NCBI GenBank assembly: GCA_021790625.1
Contig: JAJYGL010000004.1
Coordinates: 1 to 9,599 of the forward strand
Origin: Pseudomonadota bacterium
Lineage (GTDB): Bacteria; Pseudomonadota; Gammaproteobacteria; Burkholderiales; Sulfuriferulaceae
Direction of reading: 5' to 3'
DNA: 9,599 nucleotides
In this document: one piece after another, positions 1 through 7,432 of the stretch
Layout of the letters: each line of letters starts with the position of its first letter
Numbering within the stretch: the first letter of the stretch is position 1
Made by a program: the position numbers and the translations under genes
Notes under the pieces: model-generated
Databases searched by the model: none
What the model was told of the DNA's origin: nothing
Seen by the model: the letters and a program-made list of their open reading frames with translations, nothing else

Positions 1-811
1 CCAGTCCATCGGTGACGTACAGCGTGTCATCTTTGCCTAGTGCGGTGCCCGTCGGGCCGAACAGAAAATTGTCACGGTCGGCACGCTGGGCATAATGGTC
101 ACCAATCACAGTTTCGTGCGCGATCACTGGCGGTTTGCCATCCTGAATGTCCAGATTCAGCCGCAACACAGTGGCCTGGTGTTTCACGACCGGCAATTGA
201 GTGGCAGGGTCGAGTACGTCAGGACCCGGCAGACCAAATCCAGCCATGCTGATGAACAATGTGGCATGGTTGTTTTGCTCTTGCCAACTGATGTTGCCCC
301 ACGGATCATTGATGAACCGGTCTGCCCAGGTTTCAACCAGTTTTCCATTGGCGTCGAATACCAGTAAACAGCCGTCCCCCTTGGTGGCAGTCGTGCCATC
401 GGTGCTGGGCGTACTGCCGACGATGATCCAACCGCTGTTCAGGATGGCCATGGCGGTGGATAGCCCAATACCGCCCGGGCATTCTTTCATGTGTTGCGGT
501 AACTGGGCAAACAAGGTGGTTTTGCCGCTGGTGGGGCTGTAACGCACGATGCTGCTGCCGGTTCCTTGCAGATTGCTGATGTTGTTGAAATTGTCGACCA
601 GCACATCGCCTTGTTTCAGTATGCCCATGTCGCGTGGTACGACAACCACAGCATAAGGGTTTTCATCGCCATTATCAGTAATGGTAGAACTCAAAAATTT
701 GTGCCGGTGCAAGGTTTCCAGCATGCCCTGCGGTGCGGCTAAGCTGTGTTGGCTGGCAACAGAAAGAAATAGGGCGCATAAAGCAATGCGCAAGCGCTTG
801 TTGGTGGGCAT
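1..811 (-). CDS. Exported beta-propeller (NHL/SMP-30-like) protein, partial at left edge
   Basis: Reading the minus strand from the ATG at 811 gives 270 uninterrupted codons with no stop before the window edge, so the C-terminus is missing. Residues 1-25 form a Sec signal peptide: a basic start (MPTNKRLR), a hydrophobic core, and likely cleavage at SLA-A. The mature part shows repeated beta-strand/turn units of propeller type, such as the segment around residues 53-77, GCLLVFDANGKLVETWADRF near 147-166, and a final GPTGTALGKDDTLYVTDGL. These resemble blades of NHL or SMP-30-like propellers. Cys111 and Cys148 could form a periplasmic disulfide. The start is supported by a GGAG eight bases upstream, and it lies only 11 bp after the porin stop, so the two genes are probably co-transcribed and Fur-controlled. 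The substrate or partner is unknown; I infer a periplasmic or secreted protein working with the porin. The fold is fairly sure, the function is not. Confidence 0.8.
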   Translation of the reverse strand, partial: MPTNKRLRIALCALFLSVASQHSLAAPQGMLETLHRHKFLSSTITDNGDENPYAVVVVPRDMGILKQGDVLVDNFNNISNLQGTGSSIVRYSPTSGKTTLFAQLPQHMKECPGGIGLSTAMAILNSGWIIVGSTPSTDGTTATKGDGCLLVFDANGKLVETWADRFINDPWGNISWQEQNNHATLFISMAGFGLPGPDVLDPATQLPVVKHQATVLRLNLDIQDGKPPVIAHETVIGDHYAQRADRDNFLFGPTGTALGKDDTLYVTDGL

Positions 812-822
812 GGTGGTCTCCG

Positions 823-2301
823 TCAGAATGAAATGTTGGTGCGCAGGCCGACAACCCATTCGTTGCCGATGCGTTCACCGGTCAGATATGGGTTGGTGAC
901 GCCTGCGCCAGGATTGATGACATATTGCACATCCGGTTGTAGTTGAATCCATGGCCGCAACTGATATTGGTAGGTCATTTCATACACCGTTTCGGCGCTA
1001 CGGACGGTTTGTGCTGTGCCATACAGATTGCCATCGGCATTCAACGCGGCGGCATCCGGGCTGATGTGGGCATAATCGACGCTGACGCCAAAGGTATCCG
1101 GTGCGCGGTAAATGAAAGGGCTGTGCAAGACAAATCCGGCATTGGCGCTGTAATTGACCAAATTGCGGTCAGTCAGCGGGGTGCCCATGACACGGGCAAA
1201 CCAGGCCAGCGTCTGGTTGGGATTGCCCTGATTGCGCCAGAACAGATGATCCGCAACCGCGTACACGGCATAATCGCCCTGATGCTGTATCGGTTGACCA
1301 TTGCTGGCTGGATTGTTGAGCGATAAACCCTGCGTGTCCCAACGTTGGTCGGCGAAGCTGCGGCTGTCGTACCAGGTGCCGATGCGATATGTCCAACCCA
1401 GATCGGAGTTTTCTCCTGGCTCGACCATGCTGCCCAGAGCAGGATAGGAAAATTGCGCTTCCATGATGGCTAATACCCCGCCGCCCCAGGGAAAGCTGTC
1501 GCCATGGGGGTCGAGTTGTTGCGGATTACCGATTTGCCGTTGCGTCGGACTGCCGTTGAAGACGCCAGCCAGAATCTGTGTGCCATTTATCGGGCGCGAG
1601 GATAACCGCAGACCGAGCGCCGATAATGGATAGGCGGGTCCACCACCAGGGAGATCGGCAGAAGGTAACATCGGCCAACCGGACGCGGTGTTGATAAAAT
1701 ATAGCGCGTTGTTGCTGACCATGAATTCCTGATCGACGCTGATTTGCCCGGCCTTGATGTCCAGACGGTCTTCATCCAGAAATTTCTGGTCATACCACAT
1801 TTCCCACAAACGGGTGCCGGGATTACCCTCAATACCGCTGGCGGTTTGCAGGCTTTGCAGATTGGAAGCGCCAAGATTGTTGCCGTGCAGATTGAGCAGG
1901 CTCAGATTGAACAGCCCGCCATAATGCCCCATCGCCCGTTGGGTATCCATTTGCAACAGGATTTGCGTCAGGCCGTCGGCAGCAGAGCCGGTTTTCGTGC
2001 CGCCAGTGATATTGCCCAGCGATTCATCGGTTTCTTCCACCGCCAATACCACACCATACCGGCTCAGCCAGCCGCGCAAGCCCCACATATTGCCCAATAA
2101 AGACGAGCTACGGTTGATGCCATCGAGAAAATCGAACAATCCTTCATTGCTGCTTTGCCCGTTGGAAGCCGGCGCCATCATGGGTGGCGGGGCAGCATGG
2201 GCGATGCTTGCTGCGCACAGCGCACAGAGTAAAATGGTCTTGCGCGGACAAATACCGGCGTGTCGCAGCTGACGGCGTTGAAATTTGTGTTGGTGCACCA
2301 T
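823..2301 (-). CDS. OprB-family carbohydrate-type outer-membrane porin
   Basis: The 492-residue product begins with a signal peptide whose n-region is unusually long (about 22 residues, several Arg/Lys/His), followed by a hydrophobic stretch and an AHA cleavage site near residue 36. The mature part carries OprB-family landmarks: a GLRGWLSRYGV segment near residue 75, a predicted strand with DGLTQILLQMDTQRA, TASGIEGNPGTRLWEMWYDQ near 151-170, and GWPMLPSADLPGGGPAYPLS near 205-225. The chain ends in Phe (NISF), as expected for a BAM-inserted barrel. OprB proteins are outer-membrane barrels that admit sugars and other small solutes. The actual substrate cannot be read from sequence, and iron-dependent control would be atypical for a sugar porin. 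The start at 2301 has no clear Shine-Dalgarno and only a short leader. No other ATG or TTG lies before the hydrophobic core; only GTG at codon 2 is an alternative. Confidence 0.93.
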   Translation of the reverse strand: MVHQHKFQRRQLRHAGICPRKTILLCALCAASIAHAAPPPMMAPASNGQSSNEGLFDFLDGINRSSSLLGNMWGLRGWLSRYGVVLAVEETDESLGNITGGTKTGSAADGLTQILLQMDTQRAMGHYGGLFNLSLLNLHGNNLGASNLQSLQTASGIEGNPGTRLWEMWYDQKFLDEDRLDIKAGQISVDQEFMVSNNALYFINTASGWPMLPSADLPGGGPAYPLSALGLRLSSRPINGTQILAGVFNGSPTQRQIGNPQQLDPHGDSFPWGGGVLAIMEAQFSYPALGSMVEPGENSDLGWTYRIGTWYDSRSFADQRWDTQGLSLNNPASNGQPIQHQGDYAVYAVADHLFWRNQGNPNQTLAWFARVMGTPLTDRNLVNYSANAGFVLHSPFIYRAPDTFGVSVDYAHISPDAAALNADGNLYGTAQTVRSAETVYEMTYQYQLRPWIQLQPDVQYVINPGAGVTNPYLTGERIGNEWVVGLRTNISF

Positions 2302-2318
2302 GTTTTGTATTTACGAAT

Positions 2319-2338
2319 CATTATGAGAATCATTATCA
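2319..2338 (-). promoter_or_regulatory. Fur box over the porin promoter
   Basis: On the minus strand TGATAATGATTCTCA (2338-2324) matches the 7-1-7 Fur consensus TGATAATNATTATCA at 14 of 15 positions. The longer GATAATGATTCTCATAATG (2337-2319) matches the classical 19-base consensus at 15 of 19, and a weaker overlapping 7-1-7 unit extends toward the gene. The site covers the -10 hexamer, an arrangement that gives repression by Fur-Fe2+ in known systems. Control by Fur is inferred from the match; the match itself is seen directly. Confidence 0.8.
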
Positions 2339-2360
2339 TTCATAAAAATAATCATGTCAA
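2332..2360 (-). promoter_or_regulatory. Sigma70 promoter of the porin/propeller operon
   Basis: A perfect -35 TTGACA (2360-2355) is followed by a 17-base spacer and a -10 GATAAT (2337-2332; 5 of 6 to TATAAT), reading toward the porin. Transcription should start near 2325, giving a leader of about 24 bases before the ATG at 2301. The -10 is embedded in the Fur box. Confidence 0.8.
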
Positions 2361-2404
2361 GCGTCGGAAAGACAAAAATAGTTGCCAGGTTTTACATATA
2401 GCTA

Positions 2405-2432
2405 TTAATAATAATTAACATTGTAGTATAAT
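2405..2432 (+). promoter_or_regulatory. Candidate promoter of the GGDEF-EAL gene
   Basis: A perfect -10 TATAAT lies at 2427-2432, with TTAATA (4 of 6 to the -35 consensus) 16 bases upstream at 2405-2410. An alternative pair is TTAACA (2415-2420) with TATCAA (2439-2444), 18 bases apart. Both overlap or touch the Fur-like box at 2429-2443. The region is so AT-rich that the exact hexamers are uncertain. Confidence 0.45.
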
Positions 2433-2443
2433 AATTATTATCA
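2429..2443 (+). promoter_or_regulatory. Second Fur box, facing the GGDEF-EAL gene
   Basis: TAATAATTATTATCA matches the Fur 7-1-7 consensus TGATAATNATTATCA at 14 of 15 positions. It overlaps the candidate promoter hexamers and lies 102 bases before the GGDEF-EAL start codon. The high local A/T content makes a chance match likelier here than at the porin site, but 14 of 15 is still strong. Iron-responsive control of the downstream gene is inferred. Confidence 0.6.
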
Positions 2444-2530
2444 ATTGGAGTAAAGCCATAAAATCAAGTTATGAAAATAGTATTCCAACGGTAAAAAACA
2501 GCAGAATTTAAAATTATCTGCGAGATAAAA

Positions 2531-2536
2531 AAGGAG
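2531..2536 (+). promoter_or_regulatory. Ribosome binding site of the GGDEF-EAL gene
   Basis: AAGGAG lies nine bases before the ATG at 2546. This fixes the start and supports good translation. Confidence 0.8.
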
Positions 2537-2545
2537 ATTGTTGTT

Positions 2546-4888
2546 ATGGAGATGTTGGTTGGCAGTTTGTACGTCTTCGTCGGCATTGTATTATATTTAT
2601 TTGCACAACATTTCCTGATTGCGCTGGATTTGGCCGGGAACAAAAAGCATTTTCTTTTTTCCGGCTTGTGTCTGATGGCGGTGATGGCCAGTGTCGTGGG
2701 GTTGATTGTTCAGCGTGGGTTACCTGCCTTGCAAATTACAATGATGTTGGAGTGGCAACTGGTCGCTTTAACTGGATATGTGCTTTTTTTGCTCTGGTTC
2801 GTTTCATTGCAGGTAGGTAAGCAGTCACATAAAACACCGTGGGTGTTGACATTGCTCTTTGGGTTGCAGTGGGGTGGTGTGCTGGTTGCCACATTTTATG
2901 TTCCGATGAGTCTCTGGGATGCGCTGATTATTTTCTGGCCAATGTTTGTGTTGCTGTTGACGAGCAGTTTCGTCTTTGTCATGTATTGCCTGTTGCGCCA
3001 ATGGCGACGTCGGCGGCGTAGTACGGATGCGTGGATGTTGTCCGGCATGGGGTTCGCTCTGGCGGGTATCGTGGGGGGATGGTGGGCGCGACATCAGATT
3101 GTGCAGGTCGCGGAAATCATGACATTGGGGTTTTCTTGCGCGAGCATCGTCATGGGGGTGGCGCTGGCGCGGGAAGTACAACGCCAGTTGTGGGTTTCTG
3201 AACGCGACTTTCGCACCATGTTTGAAAATTCTCCTACCGCCACACTGGTCATCGATCCGGTAACCGGGCTGATCACGCAGGCCAACCCTATGGCCTCGAG
3301 GTTGTTTGGTTATGCTCAGGCGGAAATGCTGGCGCTTAATCTCGCGAGCATCGTGTATCCGGAAGACAAGGAAGTGTTTCGGCGCGAGATGATGGCGCCG
3401 GATAATCCGGCGTGGAATTTGATGCACTCGGAGCGGCGCTATCTGAAAAGAAACGGGCAGGCTTTTGTGTCCGACAACTATATTTCTGCCTTGAAAAACG
3501 AGGAGAACCAGGTTGTTCGCCTGATTGTGAATGTCATCGACATCACGGAACGCAAGGAGCATGAGGTGCATATCAACCGGTTGGCTTTCTATGATCAATT
3601 GACCCAACTGCCGAACCGGCAATATTTTGGCGAGCGTTTGGGGACGATGTTGACTAACGTGCTGAAAGATGAATGGTATGGTGCCCTGTTACTGATTGAT
3701 CTCGACAACTTCAAAACCATCAACGATACGCTTGGTCATAGTATGGGAGATGCGTTGTTGCAGTTAGTGGCACAACGTTTGTCGTTAAACATACGTGGCG
3801 GGGATATGGTGGCCAGGTTGGGAGGTGATGAGTTTGTGGTGGTGTTTCCCAATTTGCACCGTCAGATTGGTGTAGCCAGAGAGCAGGCCAGATTGCGTTG
3901 CGAACAGATTCTGGCTGAACTCGGCAAGGCGTATCGTCTGGATGGCAATACGATGCTGGTGACATGCAGTCTGGGAGCAACCTTTTTTCGCAAGGATGCT
4001 GCGGTCGAGGGATTGGTGAAAGAAGCCGATATTGCACTGTATCAGGCCAAAAAGGCCGGGCGAAACACCATGGCATTTTTTGAACCGGAAATGCAGCAGG
4101 CGTTGCAGGTGCGAGCAACGCTGGAGACCGAGTTGCGGCAGGCGCTGGAATCTCGCCAGTTTCGGTTACATTATCAGATTCAGGTCGACGACCAGAAACG
4201 GCCCGTTGGTGCGGAGGCGTTGATTCGCTGGGTGCATCCGGAGCGGGGCATTGTTCCGCCAGCGCAGTTTATCACGATGGCGGAGGAAATCGGGCTGATT
4301 CAGCCAATTGGCAAAATGGTGCTGGAAATGGCATGCAAACAGTTGGTGGCATGGAAAACTTACCCGGCCATCAATCAGTTGGTATTGGCGGTCAATGTTA
4401 GCTCGGCACAATTGCATCAAAGTGATTTCGTGCACCATGTGAAGGGTTTGTTACAGCAATACGCGGTCTGGCCAGGGCATTTGAAACTGGAACTGACCGA
4501 GAGTGCCTTGTTGGCCGATATGGAAAATGTCATTCTGGTCATGCAGGAATTGCGGGAGATCGGCGTGCGGTTTTCGCTGGATGATTTTGGAACGGGATAT
4601 TCTTCCCTGCAATATCTCAAACGGTTGCCGATTGATCAGCTGAAAATCGATAAATCCTTTGTGCAGGACATCCAGACAGAAGAAAATGATCGCACGATTG
4701 TCCGTACCATCATTGCCATGGCGCAGGCATTGAATCTGGAAGTCATTGCCGAGGGCGTGGAAACCAAAGAGCAGCGCAATCTGTTGCGTGAATATGGTTG
4801 CCGTCATTATCAGGGTTACTTATTCGACCGACCGCAACCGGCAGACAAATTTCAGTATCGATGGCTGGAAGGTCACGACCCAAGTTGA
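2546..4888 (+). CDS. Membrane PAS-GGDEF-EAL c-di-GMP cyclase/phosphodiesterase
   Basis: The 780-residue protein has roughly six or seven hydrophobic helices in residues 1-205, then a PAS domain (about 218-336, starting SERDFRTMFENSP), a GGDEF domain (about 346-510) and an EAL domain (about 525-775). The cyclase site GGDEF is intact at 426-430, with the inhibitory I-site RGGD at 417-420 in the standard five-residue spacing. Phosphodiesterase landmarks are also present: EAL 557-559 followed by R561, NVSS, ELTES, DDFGTG at 679-684, LKIDKSF, EGVE around 736-739 and QGYLF at 756-760. Such proteins make and/or degrade c-di-GMP, which governs biofilm, motility and adhesion. Both activities look possible; which dominates cannot be told from sequence. 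The PAS domain may sense redox, oxygen or a ligand; no cofactor residue was identified. A Fur-like box upstream suggests iron control. The gene ends nine bases from the convergent livF. Confidence 0.95.
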   Translation: MEMLVGSLYVFVGIVLYLFAQHFLIALDLAGNKKHFLFSGLCLMAVMASVVGLIVQRGLPALQITMMLEWQLVALTGYVLFLLWFVSLQVGKQSHKTPWVLTLLFGLQWGGVLVATFYVPMSLWDALIIFWPMFVLLLTSSFVFVMYCLLRQWRRRRRSTDAWMLSGMGFALAGIVGGWWARHQIVQVAEIMTLGFSCASIVMGVALAREVQRQLWVSERDFRTMFENSPTATLVIDPVTGLITQANPMASRLFGYAQAEMLALNLASIVYPEDKEVFRREMMAPDNPAWNLMHSERRYLKRNGQAFVSDNYISALKNEENQVVRLIVNVIDITERKEHEVHINRLAFYDQLTQLPNRQYFGERLGTMLTNVLKDEWYGALLLIDLDNFKTINDTLGHSMGDALLQLVAQRLSLNIRGGDMVARLGGDEFVVVFPNLHRQIGVAREQARLRCEQILAELGKAYRLDGNTMLVTCSLGATFFRKDAAVEGLVKEADIALYQAKKAGRNTMAFFEPEMQQALQVRATLETELRQALESRQFRLHYQIQVDDQKRPVGAEALIRWVHPERGIVPPAQFITMAEEIGLIQPIGKMVLEMACKQLVAWKTYPAINQLVLAVNVSSAQLHQSDFVHHVKGLLQQYAVWPGHLKLELTESALLADMENVILVMQELREIGVRFSLDDFGTGYSSLQYLKRLPIDQLKIDKSFVQDIQTEENDRTIVRTIIAMAQALNLEVIAEGVETKEQRNLLREYGCRHYQGYLFDRPQPADKFQYRWLEGHDPS

Positions 4889-4897
4889 GAGGCGCTT

Positions 4898-5608
4898 TCA
4901 GAGACCAAGGTAAGCCGCTTGTACCGTTGGATCGTCAATCAGTGCACGGCTGGCGCCAGTAATGAAGATGCGGCCGGTTTCCATGATGGCGGCGCGGTCG
5001 CTGTGGGCGAGCGCCAGCCTGGCATTCTGCTCCACCAGCAGTATGGATACGCCGTTGCGATGCGCCATGTCGAGGCTGGCGAATACGGCCTCGGTCATGA
5101 GCGGAGCGAGTCCCATGGTCGGTTCGTCAAGCAGCAACAGGCGAGGGCGTGACAGCAATGCGCGTTGGATGGACAGCAACTGCTGTTCGCCACCGGAGAG
5201 TTGCCCTGCCGGCTGGTGGCGACGCTCGCCCAGTCTGGGCCACGTGTCGTAGATGTGGTTGATTTCTTGCCTGACGGCTAGCGGGTCGGTACGGGTATAA
5301 GCGCCGAGCGAGAGGTTTTCTGCCACACTCAGTTGATTGAACATGCCACGACCTTCTGGCACCAAGGCTATCCCATGACGCAAAATATCGTGTGGTGCCC
5401 TACGCAGCAGGGAGTGGCCATTGAAGTGTATTTGGCCGGCGTGGACAGGCAGCAGACCGGCGATTGCTTTGAGCAATGTGGTTTTTCCAGCGCCATTGGC
5501 ACCTATCAGGCATACGCGCTCCCCGTCGTCAACGTGCAAATCAACACCTTGTACTGCTTCCAGATGACCATAGCGGATGCGGAGGTTGTGTAATGCCAGT
5601 CCGGTCAT
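4898..5608 (-). CDS. livF: Branched-chain amino-acid ABC transporter ATP-binding protein LivF
   Basis: This 236-residue ATPase is one of the two nucleotide-binding subunits of a Liv (HAAT-type) importer, acting on the cytoplasmic face of the LivH-LivM pore. It has Walker A GANGAGKTT (36-44), the ABC signature LSGGEQQ (137-143), Walker B LLLLDEP (157-163, catalytic Glu162) and the LivF-typical LVEQN (191-195) at the H-switch position. PEGRGMFNQLSVAENL (84-99) is the family Q-loop region. The length is normal. The start ATG overlaps the livG stop in an ATGA (5605-5608), indicating translational coupling. Its stop lies nine bases from that of the convergent GGDEF-EAL gene, with no obvious terminator hairpin between them. 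Confidence 0.95.
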   Translation of the reverse strand: MTGLALHNLRIRYGHLEAVQGVDLHVDDGERVCLIGANGAGKTTLLKAIAGLLPVHAGQIHFNGHSLLRRAPHDILRHGIALVPEGRGMFNQLSVAENLSLGAYTRTDPLAVRQEINHIYDTWPRLGERRHQPAGQLSGGEQQLLSIQRALLSRPRLLLLDEPTMGLAPLMTEAVFASLDMAHRNGVSILLVEQNARLALAHSDRAAIMETGRIFITGASRALIDDPTVQAAYLGL

Positions 5609-6372
5609 GATGCGCTACCCAGATAAGCTGCGATGACATCGGGGTGCTGGCGAACACGTTCCGGAATATCCAATGCAATGCGCTCGCCAAAATGCAGTAC
5701 AGCTATCCGGTCACATAATGCCATCATCCATTTGACATCGTGTTCAATGACGAGAATGCTGATGTGGCGCTGCGCGCGTAAGGACAGGATGAGCTCACGC
5801 AAGGCGTCGCGCTCAGTTTGCCCCATTCCGGCGGCTGGTTCGTCAAGGGCGAGCAGCTTGGGTTCGCTGGCGAGCGCCCGGGCAATTTCCAGTCGACGCT
5901 GGTCACCATAAGACAGGTTGCGCGCCAGTGTCTGCGTGTGATGGTGAATGCCGACTTGCTGCAACAATTGATGTGCCGTGTCGCGCAGATCGGCTTCCTC
6001 GCGTCTGGCGCGCTGGTTGCGCGAGATGGCGCCCCAAATGCCGGTATGGCCCAGGCTATGGCGCCCGATCATTACGTTTTCCAGCACGCTAAGACCGGGA
6101 AAGAGCCGGATATTCTGAAAGGTTCGTGCCAGACCGTGACGCAGAATGTCGTGGACAGCCAGTCCGGTCAGGGAGCATCCATCCAGTGTGACGTTGCCTG
6201 ATGTTGGCGTGACCAGTCCGGTGATGACATTGAATAACGTGGTTTTTCCGGCTCCGTTCGGGCCTATCAGACCAAAAATTTCGTTGTTGTTGACCGTCAG
6301 ACTGACGTCGTGCAAGGCACGCACACCACCAAACCGGCAACTGACCTGATGGATATCAAGCAAGGTATTCAT
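5605..6372 (-). CDS. livG: Branched-chain amino-acid ABC transporter ATP-binding protein LivG
   Basis: The second ATPase of the importer has 255 residues from the chosen start. It carries Walker A GPNGAGKTT (37-45), the LivG-type segment RTFQNIRLFPGLSVLENV (83-100) with Q-loop Gln86, the signature LSYGDQ (153-158), Walker B LLALDEP (173-179, catalytic Glu178) and an EHD H-switch. The start at 6372 is preferred because its ATG overlaps the livM stop as ATGA (6369-6372), the same coupling seen at livG/livF. An in-frame ATG at 6390 would add six residues and overlap livM more deeply. Neither start has a strong Shine-Dalgarno. Confidence 0.95.
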   Translation of the reverse strand: MNTLLDIHQVSCRFGGVRALHDVSLTVNNNEIFGLIGPNGAGKTTLFNVITGLVTPTSGNVTLDGCSLTGLAVHDILRHGLARTFQNIRLFPGLSVLENVMIGRHSLGHTGIWGAISRNQRARREEADLRDTAHQLLQQVGIHHHTQTLARNLSYGDQRRLEIARALASEPKLLALDEPAAGMGQTERDALRELILSLRAQRHISILVIEHDVKWMMALCDRIAVLHFGERIALDIPERVRQHPDVIAAYLGSAS

Positions 6373-7427
6373 GGCAATTTTTTCTGCCATTCGCGTCGCT
6401 GCGCAGGTGATGGCAGGAGCCCTGCCGGGCGATACAGCATGATCAGAATCAATGCGCCACCAAACAGGAGCATGCGTACGTCATTGGGATCGATCCAGAT
6501 ATGCCCGAAATGGTTGAGCTGCCAGTCGCCCATCATGCGCAAGGCCTCTGGCAACACGGTGAGCAGGATTGCGCCAAAAATGACGCCATTGACGTTGCCC
6601 ATGCCGCCTAGCACCACCATGCAAAGCACCATGACTGATTCCATCAGGTTGAAACTTTCCGGACTGACGAAGCCTTGAAATCCGGCAAATAATGCGCCAG
6701 CAAATCCGCCGCAAGTGGCGCCGAGGGAAAAAGCCAGCAGTTTGTAATTGCGCACGGCAATGCCGCTCGCCGCAGCGGCTAATTCATCTTCGCGGATGGC
6801 AGCCCACGCCCGTCCGATGCGGGAATGTTGCAGACGGGTGGCCAGCCACGCCATGCCAATGACGGTAGCCAAAAACAGATAATAGTATTGTTGAGTTCCG
6901 GTTAGCGTCAAACCGGCAAAATGGTGGGGGCGGGAAAAGGTGAAGTTACCCAGACGAATAGGATCGATCAGACTGATGCCCTGAGGGCCATTGGTCAGGT
7001 TGAACGGTGTGTCCAGATTATTGAGAAAAATGCGCACAATTTCGCCGAAGCCCAAGGTGACGATCGCCAGATAATCACCACGCAAACGTAAAGTCGGTGC
7101 GCCCAGCAACAAGCCGAACAAGCCAGCCAGCGCTGCACTCAAAGGCAGTGTTGCCCACAGCGGCCAGTGCAGATTGAATTGCATGGAATCCAGTAGTGCA
7201 TACAGATAGGCGCCGGTAGCATAAAAAGCGATGTAGCCCAGATCAAGCAGACCGGCAAAGCCGACAACGATGTTCAAACCGATGGCCAGCATGCTGTACA
7301 GCAGCGCCATGTCGACGATACGTACCCAGGCTGCACCGGGGCCGGCTTGCAGCAATAGCGGTAACACGACGAGCAACAAGCCTTTGCCGACAGAGACAGG
7401 AGAAAATATTGATGCAGAAGCGCCCAT
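6369..7427 (-). CDS. livM: Branched-chain amino-acid ABC transporter permease LivM
   Basis: This is a polytopic inner-membrane permease of 352 residues with many hydrophobic helices. Family landmarks include NIVVGFAGLLDLGYIAFYA near the N-terminus, GAPTLRLRGDYLAIVTLGFGEIVRI in the middle, the cytoplasmic coupling segment with GRAWAAIREDELAAAASGI, and VLGGMGNVNGVIFGA toward the C-terminus. It pairs with LivH to form the translocation pore. Two starts are possible: ATG at 7427, five bases after the livH stop, or TTG at 7436, whose TTGA overlap with that stop would copy the coupling of the other junctions and add three residues. Neither has a clear Shine-Dalgarno. The identity is secure and only the start is open. 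Confidence 0.94.
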   Translation of the reverse strand: MGASASIFSPVSVGKGLLLVVLPLLLQAGPGAAWVRIVDMALLYSMLAIGLNIVVGFAGLLDLGYIAFYATGAYLYALLDSMQFNLHWPLWATLPLSAALAGLFGLLLGAPTLRLRGDYLAIVTLGFGEIVRIFLNNLDTPFNLTNGPQGISLIDPIRLGNFTFSRPHHFAGLTLTGTQQYYYLFLATVIGMAWLATRLQHSRIGRAWAAIREDELAAAASGIAVRNYKLLAFSLGATCGGFAGALFAGFQGFVSPESFNLMESVMVLCMVVLGGMGNVNGVIFGAILLTVLPEALRMMGDWQLNHFGHIWIDPNDVRMLLFGGALILIMLYRPAGLLPSPAQRREWQKKLP

Positions 7428-7432
7428 GTTGT

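Larger units (their letters stand above)
2302..2545. other. AT-rich divergent control region
   Basis: This 244-bp gap between the divergent porin and GGDEF-EAL genes is markedly richer in A/T than the flanking genes. It holds the porin promoter and Fur box at its left end, a second Fur-like box near its middle, and the ribosome binding site of the plus-strand gene at its right end. A short imperfect hairpin (GCAGA ... TCTGC, 2501-2521) lies just before that ribosome binding site. No tRNA or convincing small gene was seen in it. Confidence 0.75.

Noticed and set aside
943..1326. 127-codon plus-strand frame opposite the porin
   Set aside because: It is antisense to conserved OprB sequence and has no ribosome binding site or family resemblance.
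2471..2494. Seven-codon upstream frame (MKIVFQR) in the GGDEF-EAL leader
   Set aside because: It has no ribosome binding site at a usable distance, and a frame of this length is expected by chance in AT-rich DNA.
2501..2521. Small hairpin GCAGA ... TCTGC before the GGDEF-EAL ribosome site
   Set aside because: It has only five clean pairs plus an AT-rich interior with a bulge; too weak to call a riboswitch or attenuator.
2825..3622. 265-codon minus-strand frame inside the GGDEF-EAL gene
   Set aside because: It lies opposite the membrane, PAS and early GGDEF regions of a well-supported gene, has a very Arg/His/Gln-rich composition and no recognisable domain, so it is a shadow frame.
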